Shown here piece after piece: positions 16,578-25,464 of a DNA stretch of 64,000 bases; within the stretch, counting starts at the first letter, position 1; every line of letters starts with the position of its first letter. The notes under the pieces were generated by a model. The model saw only the letters and a list, made by a program, of their open reading frames with translations, had not been told where the DNA came from and searched no databases. Origin of the DNA: DATGZH01 sp035297265 (GTDB lineage Bacteria; Actinomycetota; Acidimicrobiia; Acidimicrobiales; RAAP-2); assembly GCA_035297265.1 (NCBI GenBank), contig DATGZH010000019.1, positions 1-64,000 of the forward strand, in the 5' to 3' direction. The position numbers and the translations under genes are program-made.

Positions 16578-17198
16578 GTGAGCGAACCGGTACCGATCGA
16601 GGTGGATATCGCAGCGCTGCCACGCATTCGGCCGCTTTCGTACGAGGAGGCCGACCCCGAGACTCAGGCGCTTTGGGACCAGATCAGTAGCGGACAACCC
16701 GACCCCCGGGGCAGCGTCCTCATGGGAGTGACCATGTGGAACCCAGAGCTGTATAGGGTCCGCACACCATTCGTGAGCTACGTAAAGGACTCAACCTGCC
16801 TACCTCTGCGCGACCGTGAGCTGGCCATCCTCCGCACAGCGTGGATGTGTGGTGCCGACTTCATGTGGGCAATGCACAACGAGATAGGTCTTCAGTGTGG
16901 GCTCACCCAAGTTGAGATCGAACGGGTCGGCGCCGGACCTGACCACCCCGCATGGACGCCCGAAGAAGCGGCGGTGCTCCGGTCGATGGACGAGCTGCAT
17001 GACCAAAGTCGGATCGCTGACGCTACGTGGCGGGTACTTGCAGGCACGTACGACAACCGTCAACTGATCGAGTTGATCACGCTTGCCGGCAGCTACCATG
17101 TCATGGCATACCTGATGGGAGCGATCGGGATCCGACCCCCATCGGGGGAGAGCCCGAACCTCCCAGAGAACCGGTTCTTGTTCCCGAAGATGAGCTGA
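16578..17198 (+). CDS. carboxymuconolactone-decarboxylase/AhpD-like protein
   Basis: 206 residues from a GTG placed 7 bases after AAGGAGG; an upstream in-frame ATG at 16524 has no ribosome site. The CMD core is visible: LPLRDRELAILRTAWMCGAD, FMWAMHNEIGLQCGLT, then an AAVLRSMDELHDQ helix and LIELITLAGSYHVMAYLM. The two cysteines do not form the CxxC of AhpD peroxidases, so it may be a decarboxylase-like or orphan member. It is cytosolic. Neighbours give no pathway. Confidence 0.82.
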   Translation: MSEPVPIEVDIAALPRIRPLSYEEADPETQALWDQISSGQPDPRGSVLMGVTMWNPELYRVRTPFVSYVKDSTCLPLRDRELAILRTAWMCGADFMWAMHNEIGLQCGLTQVEIERVGAGPDHPAWTPEEAAVLRSMDELHDQSRIADATWRVLAGTYDNRQLIELITLAGSYHVMAYLMGAIGIRPPSGESPNLPENRFLFPKMS

Positions 17199-17339
17199 AA
17201 GACGCGCGATGGTTGGTGGGAGCTAGCGGTCGCCTCAATGTGGCCGTCGGTGGGTCGAGATGACCCGACGGGCTGCCGCCTGGCGTTTGGGCGCGGTCAC
17301 GATCGTGCTGACACACAAGCTCTTCACAAATGGCGGCCC

Positions 17340-17645
17340 GAGCACGGCAACAGCCGGTGAGATCGGGGCCCGTCAGATGGGCACGCGTCAAGGTGGTATC
17401 GGTGAGGTCGGCCCCGCCGAGGTCTGGCGATTCGAATTCCGCATCGGTGAGGTCAACATCATTCAGGTCCGCGCGAAAGGCGTCTTCCGGTAGCTCAGCC
17501 TGCGGACCTACAAGGAATCCGTTCACGAGAACCCAGCCGCTCGGCCACGCCGACGGGTATGCCGGCTATTTCGCCCGAAGGCACCTGTGCAAGCGTGGCA
17601 CGGCGAGGTCGGCGCCAATCAGGTCAGCTCCATGCAGCTAGAGGC
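17340..17645 (-). pseudogene. pentapeptide-repeat protein, decayed
   Basis: Two stretches in different minus-strand frames show A(D/N)LxG-type pentapeptides: LHGADLIGADL near 17640-17605, and FRADLNDVDLTDAEF, LGGADLTDTTLTRAHL and TGPDLTG at about 17480-17340. A TAG and a frame change separate them, and the downstream frame loses the repeat. This is a broken pentapeptide-repeat gene. The remaining 17199-17647 interval holds nothing else convincing. Confidence 0.6.
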
Positions 17646-17647
17646 AC

Positions 17648-18337
17648 TTAGCTCAGGATATTCACTGCACGCGAGATGACCACGGCGACGGTCACCAACG
17701 ACGCCAGGGCCTGAAAGGACATGAGCAGTTTGGCCCACGCGGTGAGGGGCATCGTGTCGGTCGGGCTAAAGGCGGTTGCGTTGGTGAACGACGTGTAGAG
17801 GTAGTCGAGGAACTTCGGTATCCACCCAGGACTGGAGCCCGGTGTTGACATTTGAGGAAAGAGGAAGTCAGGTCGAGGGTGCTGTGGCAGCTGGCGTTCG
17901 GCCGGCCCACCGCGGTCGAGCTCCCAGTACCACAGTCCGAACACGATGACGTTGGTGAGCCAGATGGGCAAGGAGGCATAGATGAGCGGTCGACCCGACG
18001 CCTTGGTGCCGTAGAGCAGCGCATCGATGAGCTCGAGGAGCGTGATCATGTTGGCGACCGAGATGAGCGCGATCAGGGAAACCCCGACAATTCGGAGTCG
18101 TGACTCCTCCTTGGAGATTCGCCCAGGGTTGGCGATGAGCAGGACGAGTAACAGCCCGCCTTCGAGGGCCGGGATCAGCCACCGGTTTCCCAACCCCCGA
18201 ATGACCCTTTCGGGCAGGACGAGCTGCAAGCCGATAGCGACCAGGACCGCGATGAGCGCCGGCCAGCGTGACTCGCTGTGACACGGAATGCCCCAGGCGA
18301 CGGCGTCGTCCCGACCGTGCATCGACACGTCGCCCAT
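17648..18337 (-). CDS. integral membrane protein, unrecognised (ion-channel-like C-terminus)
   Basis: 229 residues. Hydrophobic segments: WPALIAVLVAIGLQLVLP, WLIPALEGGLLLVLLIA, IVGVSLIALISVANMITLLE, PIWLTNVIVFGLWYWEL and LASLVTVAVVISRAVNIL. A conserved-looking re-entrant or pore-like segment before the last helix reads YLYTSFTNATAFSPTDTMPL, reminiscent of two-helix cation-channel pores and DUF1345-type proteins. The WELDRGGPAER loop is hydrophilic. Transport of a cation is a guess from that segment only. No operon partner. Confidence 0.7.
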   Translation of the reverse strand: MGDVSMHGRDDAVAWGIPCHSESRWPALIAVLVAIGLQLVLPERVIRGLGNRWLIPALEGGLLLVLLIANPGRISKEESRLRIVGVSLIALISVANMITLLELIDALLYGTKASGRPLIYASLPIWLTNVIVFGLWYWELDRGGPAERQLPQHPRPDFLFPQMSTPGSSPGWIPKFLDYLYTSFTNATAFSPTDTMPLTAWAKLLMSFQALASLVTVAVVISRAVNILS

Positions 18338-18485
18338 TACGCCAAAGGCTACCGAGCTGAATCATCCGTGCCGGGGATCTCCGAGCCATCCGACGCCCTG
18401 AGAGAGCGGGGCAAAACCTGATCACCAGCTGTCTGACTACTGACAGCTCCGCGGTGTCTCGCGTCTCGGAACGGGGGCGTCGCGT

Positions 18486-19208
18486 TCAATCTGCGGCAAC
18501 TTGGACTAGGGCCTCCACAACGAAATCCGGCTCAGTGATCATGAGGTCGTGGCCAGTGTCGATGCTCCACAGCCTGCCCTCCTTGCGAGCCCGCTCCATG
18601 AGCGCAGGGTCTCGAGTAGCGAGGGTTGCTTGGCAGACGATGTGGTACTGCCGTAGGCCCCAGAGGGCGTCTTCGTTGTGCAATTCGAGCTTCTCTTCGA
18701 AGCACCGCCACGGATGCCCAGTGAGGCGAGCGTCCATCCATGCCAGGTCCTCAGGATCAGTGACCCCGTAGAAGGCCCCAGCGCCGGGCGCTGGTAGAAG
18801 GACGAGCTCGACACCGTCGACGACGGCGCCCATGGGTCTGACCGCTTCGATGACCGGCCCCGCCACGTCGACGAGCGACTGGCCGTTGCGAGGGTTGGCG
18901 GCGTCGAGATACACAAGCTTGCCGACACGCTCGGTCACTCGGTCGGCGATACCGGTGATAACCATGCCGCCGTAGCTGTGTCCCACCAGGATCACATCCT
19001 TCAGGTCCCAGTAATGCAGGAGCTGCACGACATCATGGATGTGCATGTCCAAGTCGACCGACGGCGAGAGGAGATGCGAACGATCGGCAAGCCCTGTGAG
19101 AGACGGCGCGAATACCTGGTGGCCAGCATCCTCCAACCGCCGCTTCACCTTTGCATAGCACCATCCCCCGTGGCCGCCACCGTGGACAAGGACGTAAGTC
19201 GCCATCAC
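18486..19208 (-). CDS. alpha/beta-hydrolase, salicylate-esterase/hydroxynitrile-lyase-like
   Basis: 240 residues. It opens TYVLVHGGGHGGWCYAKVKR, the oxyanion HGG motif of the plant-MES/EstC-like family, followed by the nucleophile elbow LVGHSYGGMVITG and the late TGHDLMITEP with the catalytic His. Asp is probably in the ATRDPALME loop. There is no signal peptide, so it is a cytosolic esterase or lyase. Substrates of relatives are small aromatic or pyrethroid esters; none can be named here. A downstream Met-Met start leaves one-residue ambiguity. Confidence 0.88.
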   Translation of the reverse strand: MMATYVLVHGGGHGGWCYAKVKRRLEDAGHQVFAPSLTGLADRSHLLSPSVDLDMHIHDVVQLLHYWDLKDVILVGHSYGGMVITGIADRVTERVGKLVYLDAANPRNGQSLVDVAGPVIEAVRPMGAVVDGVELVLLPAPGAGAFYGVTDPEDLAWMDARLTGHPWRCFEEKLELHNEDALWGLRQYHIVCQATLATRDPALMERARKEGRLWSIDTGHDLMITEPDFVVEALVQVAAD

Positions 19209-19391
19209 GTCACACTAGATATCTACGGAGTCGACATGTGGCCGGAAGGCCGAGACACGCCCCTTACTTCCCCTTCAGGCGGCGCTCCTTGACCAGAAGC
19301 GATGGCTCTGCTCGAGCGAGGACGGGCCGATGAAGAGTCGGGGCGGGCACGCCCGCCCGGGCTGGGTGGAGGCGAGGCGGCCCACCCGAGA

Positions 19392-20330
19392 TCAGGAGCG
19401 CACCACAACCATCGAAGTCAGCTGGGCGATGACAGCCGGATGGCTGGTGAAGAATGTCGTCCGTGCTTGCTGCCTGAGCTGATCCCGCACGGCTTCGGCT
19501 GGACCCAGGCACCCCGCGTAGATCCTCGCAAGGTGGAGAGACTCCTGCGCGCTGCCGCCATGGGTCGCGGTCGAGTCGGCGACGGCGAAGAAGTCCTCGA
19601 TGGTGGAGACGTCGACTCCGGAGCGTCGGGTGCACGTTCGCCAACCCACCAGCGCCTGCTGGAACTGGGGCCCGTTGTCGATGGTCGTGACGATGTCCAT
19701 CCACTGCTGCTCAAGGGGAGCAGCGACTTGCAGGAGTGCCTCGAACCCTGCGTAGGCCGATGACCGGCACCTTCGATCCGTCGAACGGTAGGCGGCGGCC
19801 TCTGCTTCCGACATCCCTCGGGTCGGGTCGGACGCCGGGGATGCGGGATCGCCCCTCACGAAGAAGCCGTGCTGCAGCAGGTACGGGAGGTCGGGAAACT
19901 CGGTGTTGTCACCACCGGCGATGGCGGCCGGCGACGGCGCCGTAACGTGGAACCCGGCTGCTGCCAGGCACTGGGACGTCGCTTCCGCTTGGACGGAAGT
20001 CTCCCAGTTGGCGAAGTTCATCCCGGCGGCGAAGTCTGAGCCGCTTGTCGGGAAGAAGAAGTCGAGCATCTCCGTGCGGATCGTGGCCGGGGTACCCCAA
20101 CTGACTTGGCTCCCGGCCCCGCCCGAGGTTCCCGGGTGGCCTGTCCAGGTCGGTGGAGGGCCTGGAACCCAGCGGCCGAGACCGAGGGCCAGCGCGACGG
20201 CGAGAAGGGCTACGGCGAGGAGTCCAGCCACCCAGCGACGCCTGCGACGCCGACGCGCCTCCTTGAAGAGCGCCTCGATGGCCTCGGCTTGGGCGTGGTC
20301 CTCCGCCAGCGGGGCGGGGGCGAACGTCAT
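19392..20330 (-). CDS. membrane-anchored protein, unrecognised
   Basis: 312 residues. A cytosolic acidic/basic start (AEDHAQAEAIEALFKEARRR) leads into one transmembrane segment (WVAGLLAVALLAVALALGLG, residues about 33-52) and a long external domain. The exterior has four spaced cysteines (SQCLAA, RRCRSS, RTCTRR, AGCLGP) that could form two disulphides, and WETSVQAEATSQC and FPDLPYLLQHGFFV segments. The family is not recognised. It is divergent from the YtrA-type regulator, sharing a 35-bp promoter region that contains an inverted repeat, so regulation by that protein is likely. Confidence 0.65.
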   Translation of the reverse strand: MTFAPAPLAEDHAQAEAIEALFKEARRRRRRRWVAGLLAVALLAVALALGLGRWVPGPPPTWTGHPGTSGGAGSQVSWGTPATIRTEMLDFFFPTSGSDFAAGMNFANWETSVQAEATSQCLAAAGFHVTAPSPAAIAGGDNTEFPDLPYLLQHGFFVRGDPASPASDPTRGMSEAEAAAYRSTDRRCRSSAYAGFEALLQVAAPLEQQWMDIVTTIDNGPQFQQALVGWRTCTRRSGVDVSTIEDFFAVADSTATHGGSAQESLHLARIYAGCLGPAEAVRDQLRQQARTTFFTSHPAVIAQLTSMVVVRS

Positions 20331-20351
20331 GGGGCGTCTGGCGGAACCCGG

Positions 20352-20382
20352 AGCATGGTACTACTATGACTAGGACTATGCT
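20352..20382. promoter_or_regulatory. inverted-repeat operator for the GntR/YtrA-type regulator
   Basis: AGCATGGTACTA and TAGGACTATGCT form 12-bp arms (10 of 12 pairs) around a 7-bp spacer. It spans the start region of the regulator and lies 22 bp before the divergent membrane protein's ATG, the right place to repress both. Confidence 0.5.
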
Positions 20383-20725
20383 GCCTGTCAACGTGGACCG
20401 CTCCGACCCGATGTCGCTCCACGACCAGGTGGCGGCCGAGATCCGTCGCGCTATCTCAGACGGTGAGGCCAGCCCGGGGGAACGCCTCCCCCTCGCGAAG
20501 GACATGGCAGCGGTCTTGGGCGTCAACAAGAACACCGTGTTGCGGGCGCTCCACATCTTGCGGGACGAGGGGCTCCTCGACTTCACGAGGGGTCGCGGCA
20601 TCAGGGTGGCGGGCACACCCGAGAAGAGCGCCGTCCTCGAGCGGCTGCGGGACTTCCTGGAGTTCGCCAGGATGCAGGGCTACCGGCGCGACGACGTGAT
20701 CTCGATGATCGAGCACCTTCCCTGA
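20366..20725 (+). CDS. GntR-family regulator, YtrA subfamily
   Basis: 119 residues. Winged helix: SLHDQVAAEIRRAISDGEAS, LPLAKDMAAVLGVNKNTVLR, ALHILRDEGLLDFTRGRGIR. A short helical tail (LRDFLEFARMQGYRRDDVIS) follows in place of a ligand domain, as in YtrA types that control membrane or transporter genes. Start is ATG 20366 or 20378; no Shine-Dalgarno is seen and both sit inside the inverted repeat, so the mRNA may be leaderless. The divergent membrane-anchored protein is the probable target. Confidence 0.88.
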   Translation: MTRTMLPVNVDRSDPMSLHDQVAAEIRRAISDGEASPGERLPLAKDMAAVLGVNKNTVLRALHILRDEGLLDFTRGRGIRVAGTPEKSAVLERLRDFLEFARMQGYRRDDVISMIEHLP

Positions 20726-20944
20726 GGCTTCGCTCGAAGACCTCCGCATAGGCTCCGTGCCGAGCCAGCCCAAGCTCGAGTTCGACGTGCGCACGGTCTC
20801 ACGCCGCCTTGGTCACGCCCGGACCTCTACGGGCGACGCCGACGAGCACTGTCCGCCCTCGCGGATGCCACACCGCCAGGCGCTGCTCGGCCCGCTGCCC
20901 GCGTGAACCGCCCCGCTAGCGTTTCGGTCGATCGGAGGTTCGCC

Positions 20945-21787
20945 ATGCAGGAGTACGCGTCAGCGACTCTCGGTACCAGTTCGAAAGATGGCCGGAGCCG
21001 GCATCGCCGCCACCCCGGCCAGGCGCGGTGCGCGCCGGTCGCCGCCCTGCTCCTCGTGGCAGTGGCGCTCACCGGCTGCTCAAGCGGCTCACCCCAGGGC
21101 GCGCCGACACAGGTGGCGCTTTTCGGGGACTCGCTTGCCTGGGAGGCCCAGCCCTACTACGACAAGCTGCTCGAAGCTGCCAAAGAGACCGCGCACACCT
21201 ACGACTCCTTCGGTGGGACGGCCATCTGCGACTGGCTCACCCGCATGCGCGAAGTGGAGTCGCAGTTCCACCCAGGTGCGGTCGAGCTCGAGTTCAGCGG
21301 CAACAACCTGACCCCATGCATGAGCGGCCACGAGCTCTACAGCACCGCATACTACGAGAAGTACCGGGCCGACACGCTGGCCGCCATCAACATCTTCGTG
21401 CCTAGTGGCGCCCACGTGTACCTGATCGGCGCGCCCATCACGAGACAACAGCAGTCGGTGCCCGGATGGCAGAGGCTCAACATGCAGTACAAGGAGATCG
21501 CTGAGGCCGACCCCGAGCACGTGACCTACGTGGATGCTGGAACGGCCGTCGAGCGGGACGACCACACGTACACCGACACCCTCTCGTGCCTGGCCGACGA
21601 GCCCTGCACCGGCCCAATGGTGGACGGCGTGGCGTCCAACGTCGTGCGCTCAACGGACGGGACGCACTTCTGCCCGACCCAAGAGGGCGACCAGGCAGGG
21701 GTGGTCGGTGGCTGCACGGTGTACTCGTCGGGCGCCTACCGCTACGCGAAGGCCATGGCCGAGGCCCTCGCCATGCGCCGTCACTGA
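20945..21787 (+). CDS. SGNH-hydrolase lipoprotein
   Basis: 280 residues from the ATG at 20945, preferred because GGAGG lies 6 bases upstream; the frame also allows GTG 20903. A lipoprotein signal follows a long basic leader: VAALLLVAVALTGCSSG, with the lipidated Cys in LTGC. SGNH blocks: VALFGDSLAWE (Ser nucleophile), a Gly in SFGGTAICDW, LEFSGNN (Asn), and RSTDGTHFCPTQ (Asp and His). It is therefore a surface-anchored esterase or acetyl-hydrolase, substrate unknown. Relatives often act on cell-wall or polysaccharide esters. Stands alone. Confidence 0.85.
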   Translation: MQEYASATLGTSSKDGRSRHRRHPGQARCAPVAALLLVAVALTGCSSGSPQGAPTQVALFGDSLAWEAQPYYDKLLEAAKETAHTYDSFGGTAICDWLTRMREVESQFHPGAVELEFSGNNLTPCMSGHELYSTAYYEKYRADTLAAINIFVPSGAHVYLIGAPITRQQQSVPGWQRLNMQYKEIAEADPEHVTYVDAGTAVERDDHTYTDTLSCLADEPCTGPMVDGVASNVVRSTDGTHFCPTQEGDQAGVVGGCTVYSSGAYRYAKAMAEALAMRRH

Positions 21788-22256
21788 GCGTGGGGTAGGC
21801 CGCCGACCTGCTGAGGTCGGGTGGAGGCCCTCCCGCGCCGTGCCAATCGCTTGCCCGTTCAGCACGGTCGATCATGTCTTGCCATAGGCCCTGGCGATAA
21901 TCGTTTCATCCTTCACAACCACATCGCGCTTAACCTGGGTGAGAGGCATCCGCATACGAGAGCACCCAGGCTGGGCATCTCCATTGACGACCTTTCGAGG
22001 GGCAGGGATGTGCGGAGAAAGGCTCCGGCTCCACCCTCCGCGCCGAACGAGCGGAGCTGCGCCTCGGCGCCTCACCTGCATCTCCGTGCAGACTGAGCAC
22101 ATGCCCTGCGACCCTGACAGCTCGTTGACGGCCACACGATCAGCGGAACAGCCTGGCGTCCCAACTCTTCGAGAGGGTCCGGCTGCCGCCGGACTCGACG
22201 TGACCGCCCGGCGGACCAGACGACCCGCTTAACCACCAGGCGAGCGCCGAACTCCT
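21788..22256. other. gene-poor interval at the accessory/backbone boundary
   Basis: No convincing gene in 469 bp. A 27-codon minus-strand frame ending near 21872 (LTQVKRDVVVKDETIIARAY) looks protein-like and may be a relic. The promoter of the LivHMG gene should lie here; no clear -35/-10 pair stands out. To the right the sequence becomes more GC-rich and densely coded. Confidence 0.4.
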
Positions 22257-24983
22257 GTGCAGTACTTCCTGCCGTTCGTCGTCATCGGGTTGACCACCGG
22301 CTCGGTGTACGCCCTCGCGGCCACCGGGCTCGTCCTGACCTACAAGACGTCGAGGATCTTCAACTTCGCCCTCGGCGCCATCGCGACGTTGTGCGTGTAC
22401 TTGTTCTACGCCCTGGTGTTCCGGGTCCACGTGCCCTGGCCACTCGCCGCGGTGCTGGCTGTCGTGGCCATCGGACCGGCGCTGGGAGTGGCCTTCGAGG
22501 TGCTCGGCCACCGGCTCACTCCTTTGAGCACCGAGGCCAAGGTGCTGGCCACCATCGGGCTCCTCCTGTTCATCGACGGTGCCGTGGCGCTGTGGGGCCA
22601 GGACGCGTTCGAGGGCGGTCAGCCGGCTGTCCTTCCCTTCCTGCCCCGCCGGATCTTCGCGATCGGCGGCGTCAACGTCGGGGAGGACCAGATCATCATC
22701 ATGGTCGTCGGCCTCCTTGCGGCGGTCGGCCTCCATCTGATGCTCGAGTACACGCACCTCGGGCGGGCCATGCGCGGAGTGGTGGAGAACCCCGAGCTGC
22801 TCGCCCTCAGCGGGAAGAACCCCCGCACCGTCTTGCGGGCCAGCTGGGCCCTCGGCATCGCGTTCGTCGCCCTGGCCGGGCTGCTGCTGGTCTTGTCACC
22901 GAGCAACGACATCTCGGCCGACATGCTCAGCTTGTTGATCCTGCAAGCCTTCGCCGCGGCGGCCATCGGAGGGTTTTCGAGCCTTCCCCTGGCCTACCTC
23001 GGCGGCCTGGCCGTGGGCATCGCCAGCTCGCTGTCCGCCAAGTACGTGACCACCGTGACATGGCTCTCCGGGGTTCCTCCGAGCATCCCGTTTCTCATTC
23101 TGTTCCTCGCTCTCGTCATTGCGCCCCGACGGCTGGTGCGCGAACAGCCGACGGAGATCCCTCCCACCTCCCGGCGCCTGATCCTCGTCCCGCGTTGGTA
23201 CGGGCTCCCAGTCGCCGCGGTCACCGCCGCGGCTTTGCTCGCGATACCTCTGACGAAGAACATCCAGCTTCTCTTCGCTTCCAACGAGGCTCTGGCCTAC
23301 GCCGTGATCTTCCTCGGTCTGAGCCTCCTCATTCGAACGTCCGGCCAGGTATCGCTCTGCCAGATGGGGTTGGCCGGGATCGGAGCGGCGATCTTCGCCC
23401 ATCTGGCCGTCACCTTCGGCCTGCCCTGGTTGGCCGCCGTCCTACTCGGAGGACTGGCCGCCGCCGCCGTCGGAGCGGTCGTGGCGATACCGGCGATACG
23501 GGTGGCCGGCATCTATGTCGCCGTCGCCACGTTCGGTTTCGGCGTGTTGCTCGAGCAGCTCTTCTATCCGACGACGCTCTTCTTCGGTTCTCACCTCGAG
23601 GCGCCACGCCCGGATCTGGGCCCGTTCAATTCGAACGACGACGCGACCTTCTACGTCGTCCTGCTCGTGATGTTCCTGCTGGCCGTAGGACTCACGACGT
23701 CCATCCGTCGGGCTCGCCTCGGTCGACTGCTCCGGGCGCTCGGGGATTCGCCACGGGCCCTGCAGACCCAGGGCACCGCCATCAACATCACCAAGGTGAC
23801 GGTGTTCTGCATCTCGGCCTTTCTCGCGGGGATAGGCGGCTGTCTGCTCATGTCCCAGGAACGATTCTTGGACGCGACACCTTTCTCCTCGACGAGTTCG
23901 TTGACCCTCGTCGTGGTGCTCCTTACCCTGCGGGTGGCCGAGCCCTACTCGTCGTTGGCCGCAGCGGGCGCCCTGATCGTCCTGCCGTCGTTCCTCAACC
24001 CCACCGCCCAGATCTGGTGGCTCGACATCGGATTTGGTGCAGCGGCGGTGCTTGTCGCCGTCTCGAGCTCCGCAGCCTGGCTTCCTCGCTGGCGATGGGC
24101 CCCGGTGAACCGTGCGAGCTCGAGCAGCCGACGGCGGGGGTGGAGAACTCCACCGGGCCGCGCGCCCGAGCCCGTCGGGCACCCGGCTCCCCTCGAGGCC
24201 GCCCTGGCGGACGGCGGAGGACGGGGGCTCGAGGTGCAGGACCTCACGGTGCACTACCGAGGAGTGGTCGCCGTCGACCACCTCAGTCTGAGCGTCCCGA
24301 TGGGGGTGATCACCGGGCTGATCGGACCGAACGGGGCCGGCAAGACCACGACGTTCGACTTCTGCTCAGGCCTCGTCCAGCCGGTCACCGGCCGCCTCTT
24401 CCTGCACGGCACCGATATCACGGCTCTCTCCGCGTCGTCCCGGGCCCGGCACGGTCTCGGACGGACCTTCCAGCGGGCCGACCTGTTCAGCTCTTCCAGT
24501 GTCCGACAGAACGTCGAGTTGGGTGCGGAAGGGGCAATGGCCGGGGCCCATCCTCTGACCCACCTCACGGCTACCCCAAGACAAGTCCGGGCGGTGCGTC
24601 AGGCGGCCGATGACGCCATCGAGCTCGTCGGGATCCAGCAACTGGCGCAGCGGGACGTCCACACGTTGTCCACCGCCGAGAAGCGCCTGGTGGAGCTCGC
24701 ACGCTGTCTGGCCGGGGCTTTCGACGTCCTTCTCCTCGACGAGCCTTCGGCGGGGCTCGACAGCCCGGCGACCCGCTCGTTTGGCAACGTCCTGCAACGC
24801 GTCGTTCGCGAGAGGGGCGTCGGCGTGCTGCTCGTCGAGCACGACATGTCTCTCGTGACCGAGGTCTGTACCCGCTTGCTGGTGCTCGACTTCGGCCGCC
24901 TGATCTTCTCTGGGACGCCCGACGACGCGACCAGCGACGCGGCGGTGCGTGCCGCTTATCTGGGTGTGGAGGCCGCCATCTGA
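22257..24983 (+). CDS. fused LivH-LivM-LivG branched-chain amino acid type ABC transporter
   Basis: 908 residues in one chain. Residues about 1-290 are a LivH permease (FVVIGLTTGSVYALAATGLV, the family signature); about 300-620 a LivM permease (SLLIRTSGQVSLCQMGLAGI); then a ~45-residue polar linker and a LivG ATPase (about 660-908). The ATPase has Walker A GPNGAGKTT (about 690), signature LSTAEKRLVELAR in place of LSxGQQ, Walker B VLLLDEPSAG and the H-loop VEHDM. Family members import branched-chain or related amino acids, urea or amides. No LivF ATPase and no binding protein are adjacent, so those partners must be elsewhere. Start is GTG. Confidence 0.92.
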   Translation: MQYFLPFVVIGLTTGSVYALAATGLVLTYKTSRIFNFALGAIATLCVYLFYALVFRVHVPWPLAAVLAVVAIGPALGVAFEVLGHRLTPLSTEAKVLATIGLLLFIDGAVALWGQDAFEGGQPAVLPFLPRRIFAIGGVNVGEDQIIIMVVGLLAAVGLHLMLEYTHLGRAMRGVVENPELLALSGKNPRTVLRASWALGIAFVALAGLLLVLSPSNDISADMLSLLILQAFAAAAIGGFSSLPLAYLGGLAVGIASSLSAKYVTTVTWLSGVPPSIPFLILFLALVIAPRRLVREQPTEIPPTSRRLILVPRWYGLPVAAVTAAALLAIPLTKNIQLLFASNEALAYAVIFLGLSLLIRTSGQVSLCQMGLAGIGAAIFAHLAVTFGLPWLAAVLLGGLAAAAVGAVVAIPAIRVAGIYVAVATFGFGVLLEQLFYPTTLFFGSHLEAPRPDLGPFNSNDDATFYVVLLVMFLLAVGLTTSIRRARLGRLLRALGDSPRALQTQGTAINITKVTVFCISAFLAGIGGCLLMSQERFLDATPFSSTSSLTLVVVLLTLRVAEPYSSLAAAGALIVLPSFLNPTAQIWWLDIGFGAAAVLVAVSSSAAWLPRWRWAPVNRASSSSRRRGWRTPPGRAPEPVGHPAPLEAALADGGGRGLEVQDLTVHYRGVVAVDHLSLSVPMGVITGLIGPNGAGKTTTFDFCSGLVQPVTGRLFLHGTDITALSASSRARHGLGRTFQRADLFSSSSVRQNVELGAEGAMAGAHPLTHLTATPRQVRAVRQAADDAIELVGIQQLAQRDVHTLSTAEKRLVELARCLAGAFDVLLLDEPSAGLDSPATRSFGNVLQRVVRERGVGVLLVEHDMSLVTEVCTRLLVLDFGRLIFSGTPDDATSDAAVRAAYLGVEAAI

Positions 24984-25057
24984 GGGGATCTGCCCGGTCG
25001 TCTCGGGATCCGGTGCGGCATCCGGGGGCGGCCTGCCTGCCGACATAGGGTGCAGGC

Positions 25058-25444
25058 GTGGTGTCGCTGAAGGAGGCCGCGGCGATGGCCCTGCGGCTGC
25101 CGGACGTCACCGAAGGTGAGCGGCACGGCCATCGCACCTGGTACGTCGGAGGCAAGGCCTTCGCGTGGGAAAGGCCGTTCAGTAAGGCCGACATCAAGCG
25201 GTTCGGGGACGCGGTCCCGCCGGACGGACCCATCCTCGCCCTGCGGGTGGCCGACCTCGAGGACAAGGAGGCGCTGCTGGCGTCGGGCCACCAGGCCTTC
25301 TTCACGATCCCCCACTTCGACGGCTACGCCGCTGTGCTCGTCCAGCTGCGACAAGCCACCACGTCCGTGCTGCGTGAGGCCGTCGTCGACGCCTGGCTGG
25401 CTGCCGCGCCGTCCGCCCTGGTGGAGAAGTACCTACGTCGCTGA
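25058..25444 (+). CDS. MmcQ/YjbR-family protein
   Basis: 128 residues from a GTG. CyaY-like DNA-binding fold typical of MmcQ/YjbR (DUF419): MALRLPDVTEGERHGHRTWY, then KAFAWERPF, LALRVADLEDKEALLASG, FFTIPHFDGYAAVLVQL and a C-terminal helix ending VEKYLRR. Function in the family is unsettled, with double-wing DNA binding proposed. It is 75 bp downstream of the transporter and convergent with the YcaQ-type gene. Confidence 0.9.
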   Translation: MVSLKEAAAMALRLPDVTEGERHGHRTWYVGGKAFAWERPFSKADIKRFGDAVPPDGPILALRVADLEDKEALLASGHQAFFTIPHFDGYAAVLVQLRQATTSVLREAVVDAWLAAAPSALVEKYLRR

Positions 25445-25464
25445 GCCTTCGGTCCAGCGCCTGG

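Noticed and set aside
21788..22256. Small minus-strand peptide ending near 21872
   Set aside because: The ~27-residue stretch looks protein-like, but no ribosome site or homologue pattern is visible; recorded only in the interval entry.
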